The notes under the pieces were generated by a model that was given only the letters and a program-made list of their open reading frames with translations, ran no database searches and was not told the DNA's origin. Source: Bacillus sp. FJAT-25509 (GTDB lineage Bacteria; Bacillota; Bacilli; Bacillales; Bacillaceae_G). From it: a stretch of DNA of 64,000 nucleotides. The position numbers were made by a program, and so were the translations under genes. Shown here one piece after another: positions 33,495 to 40,931 of the stretch (within the stretch, counting starts at the first letter, position 1; each line of letters begins with the position of its first letter). The DNA is taken from the NCBI RefSeq assembly GCF_001420605.1, contig NZ_LJIZ01000005.1:1-64000 (forward strand), read 5' to 3'.

Positions 33495-34846
33495 GAAGAG
33501 AACATATAAAATCAGTTGTATTAACTACTCTTGTTATAGTAAGTTTAGTACTTTCATATAGCTTATGGTCATATCAACCAACATACGATGTACTTCAAAA
33601 TCAAGACTATGTCCAAAAAGTTTCAATTGGTGCCAAAAGAGACTTTAAGGACATAGTAATTCCGAATTTACTAGTTGTTCATGAATCAAATAAAAATTAT
33701 GAAACAACTAAACAGAGTAATATATCACCAATTTATAGATCATTGCAGAAATCCGAAATCACAAATTTTGAAAACCTGACAAATAGAACATCTGAAGTTG
33801 CCTACCAATCAATAACAAAAGGAAAAAATAAACTAGAAATTATTTTTCCAACTGAAGTGCCAATAGAGACATTAGGTAAAGTTCTTAATCTAGATGCAAA
33901 ACGATTACAAAATGTTTTATTTGATCGAATAATCATCAATTTATCTACTAAACAGGATTCTTCAGCAAGGATCTACTTTTCAAATGAATCACAAAATATT
34001 CTTTATGGAGCAACATTTGATAACTCTTCAATTATTGCATCAGTTGAAAAGATAAGAGACAATTACGAAAGCTTTACTGAAAGCTTAAGATATAAGTTAG
34101 ATTCAGGTAAAATAATTTATTTACCTAAAAAACCAATCAAATTAACAACGATGGAGTTCCTTACGACGGATATAGATGTTGATAAATTAAAAGATGCTAT
34201 ATTTAGTGATCCATCAAATGTCCGAAAAGAAAGTACCGATTCAGGAGATACATTCACAGACGGTACTAGATTAATGTCAGTTTCACCATTAAATCGAGCG
34301 ATTTCATTTGTTAACCCGACAACACCTGAAAACAATAATAATCAAAGTCCTAATTTATTAGTCCAAAGAAGCGTTGATTTTATTAATGCTCATGGTGGCT
34401 GGACTGATGGATATATTTTGTCTGGAGTTAAACCTGAAAATAATGAAGTTTCATTTAGACTTTTTGTAAATAATTTACCTGTGTATAATAATTCAACAAT
34501 TACGACGAGCTGGGGAGTAGACGATATAGAAACCTTTAAACGTCCATTGTATAAATTTACTAGAATCCAGGTGGACAAGAAGGAAAGTGAAATGGAGTTA
34601 ATGGCTGGTCCTCAAATTATGGAGATCATATCCAACAATAAGTCTATTAACAAATCCCTTATTAAGGATATTAGCTTAGGGTACGAGACGATATTTGATC
34701 AAGATCAATCAACAATCAATCAGCCGTACTATAATAGAGCAATCCAGTTAAAACCTGTTTGGATTATAAATTACGATGACACATATAAGAAGATTGATCA
34801 AGATTTGCTAAGTAGAACTGGGGTGAATATTGTTGGATTGGAGTAG
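33491..34846 (+). CDS. walH: WalK regulator WalH (YycH)
   Basis: Membrane-anchored accessory protein that, with WalI, modulates WalK. It has 451 residues: one N-terminal membrane segment (IKSVVLTTLVIVSLVLSYSLW) and a large extracellular part with repeated beta-rich domains. I start at ATG 33491, overlapping the walK stop (AATGAG); a GTG two codons earlier is an alternative. Little catalytic motif content is expected in this family. Identification rests on position, topology and overall character. Confidence 0.92.
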   Translation: MRREHIKSVVLTTLVIVSLVLSYSLWSYQPTYDVLQNQDYVQKVSIGAKRDFKDIVIPNLLVVHESNKNYETTKQSNISPIYRSLQKSEITNFENLTNRTSEVAYQSITKGKNKLEIIFPTEVPIETLGKVLNLDAKRLQNVLFDRIIINLSTKQDSSARIYFSNESQNILYGATFDNSSIIASVEKIRDNYESFTESLRYKLDSGKIIYLPKKPIKLTTMEFLTTDIDVDKLKDAIFSDPSNVRKESTDSGDTFTDGTRLMSVSPLNRAISFVNPTTPENNNNQSPNLLVQRSVDFINAHGGWTDGYILSGVKPENNEVSFRLFVNNLPVYNNSTITTSWGVDDIETFKRPLYKFTRIQVDKKESEMELMAGPQIMEIISNNKSINKSLIKDISLGYETIFDQDQSTINQPYYNRAIQLKPVWIINYDDTYKKIDQDLLSRTGVNIVGLE

Positions 34847-35630
34847 AATCAAAACAATATTTATTTTAACTTTCTTAGTATTAGATTTATTTTTAGCGAT
34901 TCAATATTATCAAAAGCGAAGTAGCGACCAGTTTGATACGATGGCGGAATCGAGTATTGAGGAGCAATTAAAGGAAAATGATATCACATATGTGACATTA
35001 CCTAAAAATTCTTTAAAGGAATCTTATATATCGGGTAATAGTAAGGATTTCTCGAAGAAAAATTTTGCTGATCGAAAAGGACAGAATATACAAATCTACA
35101 AAGATGTATTACAAAGTCAATTGAAAAAACCAGTTCCAATTGCAGAGACAAATAAAATACTCTTTTTAGAAAACTTTGTGAAGGAGTATGTTTGGAATGG
35201 TGGTAACTATCGTTATTGTCAAATAGATCAAACGTCAAAAACGATATACTTCTGTCAAACCTATAAAGATCGCCTAATTTATAATATCGAAAGCTCAGTA
35301 GTTGAAATAAAGTATAATGATAAGAATGAGATTTATGGGTATCGCCAAAGATATTTAGAAAACTTAAAGGAAATGATCGATAAAAAGAATGTGCAAGAAG
35401 CGTTACCGGCAATTAAAGCCATTGAAAATTTATTTGTTAAAGATGAATTAAAACCTAGTGATCGAATTACAAAGGTTAACTTTGGCTATTATACAGTAAT
35501 CCCGTTATCGAATGGAGTTAAATTCATAGCGCCAGCATGGCATATCGTTGTCAATGAACAGCAGGATTACTTTGTAAATGCTATTGAGGGACAAATAATT
35601 AAGATAGATAAAGAACAATGGAGTGAATAG
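34833..35630 (+). CDS. walI: WalK regulator WalI (YycI)
   Basis: Single-pass membrane partner of WalH. It has 265 residues, beginning [26 protein letters not shown], which holds the membrane anchor, followed by an extracellular YycI-type domain. Two adjacent TTG codons could start it; I chose 34833 because it gives the family N-terminus MDW and places GGGGTGA six bases upstream. It overlaps walH by 14 bp and is followed by walJ after 2 bp, so the operon is tightly packed. Confidence 0.92.
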   Translation: MDWSRIKTIFILTFLVLDLFLAIQYYQKRSSDQFDTMAESSIEEQLKENDITYVTLPKNSLKESYISGNSKDFSKKNFADRKGQNIQIYKDVLQSQLKKPVPIAETNKILFLENFVKEYVWNGGNYRYCQIDQTSKTIYFCQTYKDRLIYNIESSVVEIKYNDKNEIYGYRQRYLENLKEMIDKKNVQEALPAIKAIENLFVKDELKPSDRITKVNFGYYTVIPLSNGVKFIAPAWHIVVNEQQDYFVNAIEGQIIKIDKEQWSE

Positions 35631-35632
35631 CG

Positions 35633-36427
35633 ATGAGTCTGCATTTTAGTGTACTTGCAAGTGGAAGTACCGGAAATGCGTTATACGTTGGGACGGAGAA
35701 AACTAAGCTTTTAGTTGATACAGGACTGAGCGGTAAAGCGATGGAGTCTTTATTTAAAGATATCAACAGGGATATAAAAGAAGTTTCCGGCATTCTAGTC
35801 ACGCATGAGCATAGTGATCATATTAAAGGACTTGGAGTTCTTGCCAGAAGATATCAAATCCCAATTTACGCGAATGAAAAAACATGGAAAGCAATGAACC
35901 ATTTAATTGGAGAAATTCCAACAGAGCAAAAGTTCATTTTTAACATGGAAACGACGATTCAGTTTGGGGATATTGAAGTTGAATCATTTGGTGTATCACA
36001 TGACGCTGCTGAACCAATGTTTTACGTATTTCATCATAACGAGAAAAAATTTGTTACAATTACGGATACAGGCTATGTAAGTGATCGAATGAAGGGAATC
36101 ATTTCTAACGCAGATATGTACATTTTTGAAAGTAACCATGATGTTGAAATGCTACGCATGGGTAGATATCCATGGAGCATTAAACGTCGTATACTAAGCG
36201 ATGTTGGTCACGTATCAAATGAGGATGCTGCACTTGCAATGTCTGATGTAATTGGAGATAAAACAAAACGTATTTATCTTGCGCATTTAAGCCAAGATAA
36301 TAATATGAAAGAGCTTGCCAGAATGTCTGTTACACAAACATTAGAGGGAAAAGGATTTGAAGTTGGGATGCAATTTGAAATTCATGACACGGACCCTCAA
36401 AAACCAACAGATATAGTGTATGTATAA
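35633..36427 (+). CDS. walJ: Metallo-beta-lactamase fold hydrolase WalJ (YycJ)
   Basis: A 264-residue MBL-fold protein of the YycJ family, with predicted DNA exonuclease activity and a role in coordinating replication with division. The Zn ligands are visible in [10 protein letters not shown], in SHDAAEP and in the final histidine LAHLS region. [15 protein letters not shown] is the family N-terminus. It is the last gene of the wal operon here. In Bacillus subtilis an HtrA-type protease gene (yyxA) follows; it is absent, and a terminator follows instead. Confidence 0.94.
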   Translation: MSLHFSVLASGSTGNALYVGTEKTKLLVDTGLSGKAMESLFKDINRDIKEVSGILVTHEHSDHIKGLGVLARRYQIPIYANEKTWKAMNHLIGEIPTEQKFIFNMETTIQFGDIEVESFGVSHDAAEPMFYVFHHNEKKFVTITDTGYVSDRMKGIISNADMYIFESNHDVEMLRMGRYPWSIKRRILSDVGHVSNEDAALAMSDVIGDKTKRIYLAHLSQDNNMKELARMSVTQTLEGKGFEVGMQFEIHDTDPQKPTDIVYV

Positions 36428-36443
36428 AACAAAGCGCATACTT

Positions 36444-36479
36444 AAGGGGAGAGTTTACTTTCTCCTCTTTTTTTTGTGC
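36444..36479 (+). terminator. wal operon terminator
   Basis: AGGGGAGAG, a 5-base loop and TTTCTCCT pair with G-U contacts, followed by CTTTTTTTT, 17 bp after walJ. Confidence 0.75.
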
Positions 36480-36494
36480 TAAAAAAAAAGGAGC

Positions 36495-36729
36495 TGTGCA
36501 TAAGTGGAAAAAGTAATTTTAAGTTGTGATGAGCATATAGAATGGGCTCTCGATGATTTTGTGGATAAGTATAGTGAAACACCCCTGTTGAATAAAGTCG
36601 AAAAAACGCATAATATATCCACAACCTGTGAATATTGTCAAAATGATGCCATATATATTGTATCGAACATAGATTCCCCCACTAAATGTGGATAGAAATT
36701 GTGGGTATGTGGATAACTTTTGTGTATAA
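36495..36729. other. DnaA-box cluster around the CxxH/CxxC gene
   Basis: Six DnaA boxes fall within 235 bp. Exact matches to TTATNCACA (as complement TGTGNATAA) are at 36495-36503, 36560-36568, 36708-36716 and 36721-36729. One-mismatch copies are at 36615-36623 (ATATCCACA) and 36687-36695 (TGTGGATAG). The last three lie just before rlmH. Such clusters near oriC in Bacillus subtilis, one of them upstream of yydA (rlmH), are reported to bind DnaA and dampen initiation. The function here is inferred from that precedent. Confidence 0.75.
36504..36695 (+). CDS. CxxH/CxxC small protein
   Basis: A 63-residue protein of the Bacillus CxxH/CxxC family, usually found next to rlmH. It shows CDEH at residues 8-11 and CEYC near 42-45, a likely metal-binding set, plus a late cysteine. 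It starts with GTG nine bases after AAAGGAGC. Its function is unknown. The coding sequence also carries DnaA boxes, which constrain its codons. rlmH starts 59 bp downstream. Confidence 0.82.
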   Translation: MEKVILSCDEHIEWALDDFVDKYSETPLLNKVEKTHNISTTCEYCQNDAIYIVSNIDSPTKCG

Positions 36730-36754
36730 CTTGTTCGTAAAGTGAGGATATAGT

Positions 36755-37234
36755 GTGAATATCTCAATTATCAGTGTTGGAAAGTTAAAAGAGAAGTATT
36801 TAAAGATGGGGATCGATGAATACATAAAACGATTATCGAGTTATGCAAAAATGGATATACTCGAAGTTGCGGATGAGAAGGCTCCAGAAAATTTAAGTGA
36901 TGCAGACATGCTAATCGTGAAAGAAAAAGAGGGCGAAAGAATTTTAAGTAAAATAGCCGACGACGCTTATGTTATTGCATTAGCAATTAAGGGGAAGGAA
37001 CATACGTCAGAATCATTAGCAAAAAAACTCGATCAACTAGCTACATATGGAAACAGTAAAGTAGTCTTTGTAATAGGTGGCTCGTTAGGTTTAAGTGATG
37101 CTGTAATGAAAAGAGCGGATGATACTTTGTCATTTTCAAAAATGACTTTTCCTCACCAATTAATGAAATTAATTTTGGTGGAGCAGATCTATAGAGCTTT
37201 TCGTATAAATAGGAATGAACCATATCATAAATAA
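36755..37234 (+). CDS. rlmH: 23S rRNA (pseudouridine1915-N3)-methyltransferase RlmH
   Basis: SPOUT-class methyltransferase acting on 23S rRNA pseudouridine 1915 in assembled ribosomes; the homologue of staphylococcal OrfX. It has 159 residues. Conserved regions are [53 protein letters not shown] and the C-terminal EPYHK. It starts with GTG. The final 18 bases of the gene are repeated at 38165-38182, which marks a possible integration site (see the repeat entry). Confidence 0.96.
   Translation: MNISIISVGKLKEKYLKMGIDEYIKRLSSYAKMDILEVADEKAPENLSDADMLIVKEKEGERILSKIADDAYVIALAIKGKEHTSESLAKKLDQLATYGNSKVVFVIGGSLGLSDAVMKRADDTLSFSKMTFPHQLMKLILVEQIYRAFRINRNEPYHK
37216..37233 (+). repeat. att-like direct repeat, copy 1 (3' end of rlmH)
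   Basis: TGAACCATATCATAAATA spans the last codons of rlmH. It matches copy 2 at 38165-38182 in 16 of 18 positions and contains CATATCATAAAT, the core of the staphylococcal SCC attachment site in rlmH. Use of this site by a recombinase in this species is inference. Confidence 0.55.
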
Positions 37235-37245
37235 GTGGAAAATAG

Positions 37246-37269
37246 AAAGGGACTTCAATGAGTCCCTTT
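37246..37269 (+). terminator. rlmH terminator
   Basis: AAAGGGACT, a 6-base loop and AGTCCCTTT form a 9-bp perfect stem followed by TCTC, 12 bp after rlmH. Confidence 0.8.
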
Positions 37270-37284
37270 TCTCTTTATCCGTAG

Positions 37285-37386
37285 GATTTTGCTTGTCCAA
37301 ACCCAAACCAAATTAAAGATTTAAAAGTAGAAACAACTATTATTAATGGTGAAATCGATCAAGAAGAACAATTATTGAAAACTTGA
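37285..37386 (+). pseudogene. Possible remnant of an amidohydrolase 3' end
   Basis: A 33-codon open stretch with no start codon ends IKDLKVETTIINGEIDQEEQ. Its IKDLKV-x-TIINGEI pattern looks like the C-terminal end of YtcJ-type amidohydrolases, where IKDIKVxxTIVxGxxVY is common. An in-frame stop precedes it and nothing upstream extends it, so at most it is gene debris within the rlmH-flanked segment. Confidence 0.3.
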
Positions 37387-37431
37387 TATATTATAGTTTG
37401 CACACAACGTTTGTCCAGAACTTAGGGACGA

Positions 37432-37460
37432 TAAAAAAACCCCTAGTTTTACTAAGGATT
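37432..37460 (-). terminator. Terminator of the small membrane-protein gene
   Basis: On the minus strand CCTTAG, a 5-base loop, CTAGGGG and a T7 run lie directly after the stop codon of the leftward gene at 37471. Confidence 0.7.
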
Positions 37461-37470
37461 TGAAATAATT

Positions 37471-37791
37471 TTAATTATGATAAACGCTTGATTTAGAATA
37501 TACAAGTTCATAGTATTGAGACATTTCTTCTTCTGTTATATTGTATTTTCTTTGAATTTCATTGTGTTCTTCCAATAAATTTTTTGACCATTTCATTGAT
37601 TGTCTATCTGTTATCTTACCACTCTTTAGTAACATTTTATTTTTTGCAAATTCTGACCTAAATTTCAGTTCGAATTCTGCAATTTCTATGATTTCTTCAG
37701 GAGAGTGTTTATCTTCGTTACGGCTAGAAGTGCTATTCATTTTTAGTATTATACCAATTATTACAATTACAATTACAATAAACCATACCAC
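37471..37791 (-). CDS. Small membrane-anchored protein of unknown function
   Basis: I do not recognise this protein. It has 106 residues: an N-terminal membrane segment (VWFIVIVIVIIGIIL) followed by a charged, helical, cytoplasmic or external tail (SPEEIIEIAEFELKFRSEFAK and KWSKNLLEEHNEIQRKY). I chose the GTG at 37791 because AAAGGTGGTGAT precedes it; an in-frame ATG eight codons earlier overlaps that site. It reads against replication, has its own terminator and is the only intact-looking gene between the two rlmH-type repeats. Confidence 0.6.
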   Translation of the reverse strand: MVWFIVIVIVIIGIILKMNSTSSRNEDKHSPEEIIEIAEFELKFRSEFAKNKMLLKSGKITDRQSMKWSKNLLEEHNEIQRKYNITEEEMSQYYELVYSKSSVYHN

Positions 37792-37876
37792 AATATCACC
37801 ACCTTTCATTTTCATAATATCATGTATAAATAATTAATAGTTAAAACTATTTAAAAATTTAAACACCTTAAATTTT

Positions 37877-38104
37877 TTGTATTTTCCACAATCTAGTATA
37901 TTGCCAGAAAACCATTTAATGATTTACGAAGATGAAGCAGAAAGATTAGATATGAAAAAAGATGACAGAATAGAAGAATTTAACTTTTCATGTGAAATTT
38001 CCACCAGTGGAGGGGGAGACATTTTACGGAAAAATTTGTTAAGAATATCGTTTAACAGCCCTCATTCAAGAGTATCCATCCTAATAGTGAGGAAACGATT
38101 GTAG
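37877..38104 (+). pseudogene. Possible degenerate open frame
   Basis: A 75-codon frame beginning TTG without a ribosome binding site. The middle (ENHLMIYEDEAERLDMKKDDRIEEFNF) has protein-like composition, but I recognise no family. It lies within the rlmH-flanked segment and is more likely a gene fragment than an expressed gene. Confidence 0.25.
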
Positions 38105-38164
38105 GAATAGAAGTATACTGGTGATTTCTTACAACCTAATAAATTTCATTTAGATACGTTACGG

Positions 38165-38182
38165 TGAGCCGTATCATAAATA
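38165..38182 (+). repeat. att-like direct repeat, copy 2 (second rlmH-like 3' end)
   Basis: TGAGCCGTATCATAAATA would encode G-E-P-Y-H-K-stop, the usual C-terminus of RlmH, but no rlmH body precedes it. It is 949 bp from copy 1, and each copy is followed by a strong hairpin. This is what a displaced original rlmH tail would look like after insertion at the 3' end. Confidence 0.55.
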
Positions 38183-38205
38183 GGGTCAGTTTATTAAATA
38201 AAGAA

Positions 38206-38250
38206 GGGAATGTGTACCAAAAGTTTTTTGGAACACATTCCCTTTTCTTT
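38206..38250. terminator. Bidirectional terminator between rlmH-like tail and nuclease gene
   Basis: GGGAATGTGT (38206-38215) pairs with ACACATTCCC (38233-38242), with CCAAAA/TTTTGG nested inside. T-rich stretches lie on both sides, so it can serve the leftward nuclease gene and any rightward transcript. Confidence 0.75.
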
Positions 38251-38288
38251 ATACTCGATCTGCTTATTATTTATCAGTAAATGAAGAT

Positions 38289-39776
38289 TTAATTTGTCGG
38301 ACCATTGTCAACGCTAGCTTCAATGGCACTTTGAATGCTAGCAGGCACCGAAGATAAATAGTCATAACCAGTCATAGACTCAATTGAATCTACACTTACC
38401 CTGTAGTAGCTCCACGGGTGGCTTGAAGCTGTTTGATCATTAGGTAGTACTACAGCTATTACTCTCGTAGAAGCTGTAACTCGACTTAAATCATTATTCC
38501 CATTAGGCAATACAACGATCACTTTCCATGTTTTTGCTGGTACGACAACACCATTCCCAACAGTAGTTTTATATCCACTAGACCCAGTACCTCCAGATCC
38601 ATAACCCCCAGATATTACATATAATTCGTTTCCAGCTGATACAAGTGAACGACTATATTCCTCTAAATTTGCCCAAGTAACCTCGTTGTTATTTGGAGCT
38701 TGAGGAATCATATTGCTCATTAGAAAAGTTGCAGAATTGTTAGCAACCGTAGATGTACGGTCAGCCGATGGACACATGTGACCACGATCAAATCCACTTC
38801 CCGAAAATTCACTAGCAGTCACTTGATACCACCCTGACGGTAATGTTGTATCGGTACGGAAGTCATCCTGTCGAGATGTACTTCCAAGATCAGAAGAACC
38901 GACATGCCAGCTAACCCAGTTAGGCTCATGCTTGCTATTGTTGTAGGATAAATCGTACTGAGGCTTAACCATTAAATAATTATTAGAATTAGATACATTA
39001 TTTGTAGCACCACTTGGATTCCCCAATCCGATATGATCATTATCAGTGCCAGGTTGTGTTTGTGTTGTAGGTTCAGCCATAGAAGACGAATTTTGAGGTG
39101 CTAGACCACTTGTTATCACAAAGTCGTTAGCGTTATTATTCGTATCCCAACCATTACCTTGACCTTGAGTAGTTCCACCAATATTGTCTTTACGTTCAGT
39201 ACTTGTCGTAGCAGAAAGAGTACCAACTGGAGTAGTTTCTGAATCGTTTGCAGAGCCGAAACCAACGAAATCAACAACGTTTGAATCTGTCGAACCTGAT
39301 ACCGCTGTAGTAACTTTTGCTAGAGCAACTTTTCCACTGCTTGCACTTAAGTTGATCGTACCTGTCACATCTGCAGTTGGTAGATCAACAGTTCCACCAC
39401 CACCACTTGCTTCTTTAATTAAATAATACTGATGTGATCCAATACTACCTGTTAAATTTGTAATGCTACTGAATGTACCAGTTGAAGATGCATATTGGAT
39501 GGACCAACCAGATAAGCTAATACTTGAATCTGTAGGATTATAAAGCTCAATATAATCATTTTTGTAGGAAGAACCGCTATTACCTCCACCACCATAAACT
39601 TCACTGATGACAACATGAGTTCCCACAGCAGCCTGCGCAGGTTTCGTAAAAAAGTTACCTAAAGTACTACTAAAAAAAACTAAACTAGAACAAACGAGGA
39701 AGGCTGTCTTTCTTTTTAAATTTTTCTTGATTGTTTTAGATAAAATTGTATTTTGTACCGTTCGACCTTCTAGCAT
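38289..39776 (-). CDS. Secreted DNA/RNA non-specific endonuclease with lamin-tail domain
   Basis: A 495-residue secreted nuclease. A long signal peptide ends near KPAQAA (about 50). A lamin-tail domain follows (VVISEVYGGGGNSG, NDYIELYNP, about 54-190). A low-complexity Ser/Thr/Asn linker leads to a His-Me-finger nuclease domain (about 265-480). The active-site motif is DRGHMCPSADRT with catalytic His333, then the metal-coordinating Asn region NMIPQAPNNNEVTW. It probably degrades extracellular nucleic acid for nutrients or against biofilm DNA. The ATG has AGGAGG ten bases upstream. It reads against replication. Confidence 0.88.
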   Translation of the reverse strand: MLEGRTVQNTILSKTIKKNLKRKTAFLVCSSLVFFSSTLGNFFTKPAQAAVGTHVVISEVYGGGGNSGSSYKNDYIELYNPTDSSISLSGWSIQYASSTGTFSSITNLTGSIGSHQYYLIKEASGGGGTVDLPTADVTGTINLSASSGKVALAKVTTAVSGSTDSNVVDFVGFGSANDSETTPVGTLSATTSTERKDNIGGTTQGQGNGWDTNNNANDFVITSGLAPQNSSSMAEPTTQTQPGTDNDHIGLGNPSGATNNVSNSNNYLMVKPQYDLSYNNSKHEPNWVSWHVGSSDLGSTSRQDDFRTDTTLPSGWYQVTASEFSGSGFDRGHMCPSADRTSTVANNSATFLMSNMIPQAPNNNEVTWANLEEYSRSLVSAGNELYVISGGYGSGGTGSSGYKTTVGNGVVVPAKTWKVIVVLPNGNNDLSRVTASTRVIAVVLPNDQTASSHPWSYYRVSVDSIESMTGYDYLSSVPASIQSAIEASVDNGPTN

Positions 39777-40244
39777 TGAATAAAAACCTCCTACTAATTT
39801 TTGAAAAAATACCGATAGACTAATTGAAACAACTCAAAAGTAAGTACTCGATCCTTTCGTTATTTATGCTTGGGGGGAAAGTAAGATAGTAGGTGTCCTA
39901 AAGATAGAGTTCTAGTTGAGGATTCTTGCGATGCTCTGCCTTAAATATGTATTGCTTATCTTGCCTAATTCCACAATATCATATTTTTTTCAGAAAAATT
40001 TAAAATATTTGTAAATAACTATCTATCTTTTGTTTAGTACATTAATGTTTATATCCGTTTAATCCAATAAATAATTCTTTAGAAACTGACATCTTTTTTA
40101 TTACTGTTTGCGGGTAGACAACATTATTAAGAAAATCTTAAGATTTACATTGAGTGGTTATTAAGATTTTATTGATATCATCCTCTTAATATAAAAAATA
40201 AAGAGGTGATACAATTTTGAAAAAGGTAAATAGGAGAGAGATAC
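39777..40244. promoter_or_regulatory. Divergent region between nuclease and response regulator genes
   Basis: No gene. Three TTAAGA elements lie at 40127, 40138 and 40161, that is 11 and 23 bp apart and so on one face of the helix; the last two share TTAAGATTT. They sit about 85-115 bp before the response regulator gene, as expected for the direct-repeat operator of an autoregulated OmpR-family regulator. No clear -35/-10 pair was found for either gene. Confidence 0.45.
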
Positions 40245-40931
40245 ATGAACATATTAGTTTGTGATGATGATCAGTCAATTGTAGAGGCTATTTGTATTTA
40301 TCTAGAAAATGAAGGATATAGCTTGTTCAAGGCTTATAACGGAGTAGAGGCCCTAGAGACTATCGAAAACAAAGAAATCCATCTCATTATTATGGATATT
40401 ATGATGCCTAAACTAGATGGAATTAGGACTACGATGAAGATTAGAGAAAATTATGGGGTGCCTGTTATTATGCTCTCTGCGAAGTCTGAGGACTCCGATA
40501 AGATTTTAGGCTTAAATTTAGGAGCAGATGATTACATAACAAAGCCATTCAATCCTCTAGAGCTAATCGCACGAGTTAAATCACAACTGCGGAGGTATAC
40601 GAGCTTAGGCAGTCTTGAAACTAAGAATAGTTTATATCGTAGTGGAGGGCTTGTAGTCGATGATGAAAGCAAAATCATTACAGTTGATGGAGAAGTTGTT
40701 CATCTTACTCCAGTTCAGTATAAGATTGCAAAGCTTTTAACTGAAAATGCAGGTAGAGTATTTTCGATTGAAGAAATTTATGAAAGAGTATGGAATGAAA
40801 CAGCTTTTAATCCCGAAAATACAGTATCTGTCCATATTCGAAAAATTAGAGAGAAAATCGAAATAAATCCGAAAGAACCAAAATATTTGAAGGTGGTGTG
40901 GGGAGTTGGATATAAGGTCGAGAAAATATAG
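40245..40931 (+). CDS. OmpR-family response regulator
   Basis: A 228-residue regulator with a receiver domain (Asp7/Asp8/Asp9, phospho-acceptor Asp51 in IIMDIMMPKLDG, Lys in ITKPF) and a winged-helix DNA-binding domain (LTPVQYKIAKLL, VSVHIRKIREKIE, WGVGYK). It is closest in style to VanR-type regulators that respond to envelope stress, but the signal is unknown. The ATG follows TAGGAGAGAG. It overlaps the kinase gene by 26 bp, so the pair is co-translated. Confidence 0.92.
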   Translation: MNILVCDDDQSIVEAICIYLENEGYSLFKAYNGVEALETIENKEIHLIIMDIMMPKLDGIRTTMKIRENYGVPVIMLSAKSEDSDKILGLNLGADDYITKPFNPLELIARVKSQLRRYTSLGSLETKNSLYRSGGLVVDDESKIITVDGEVVHLTPVQYKIAKLLTENAGRVFSIEEIYERVWNETAFNPENTVSVHIRKIREKIEINPKEPKYLKVVWGVGYKVEKI

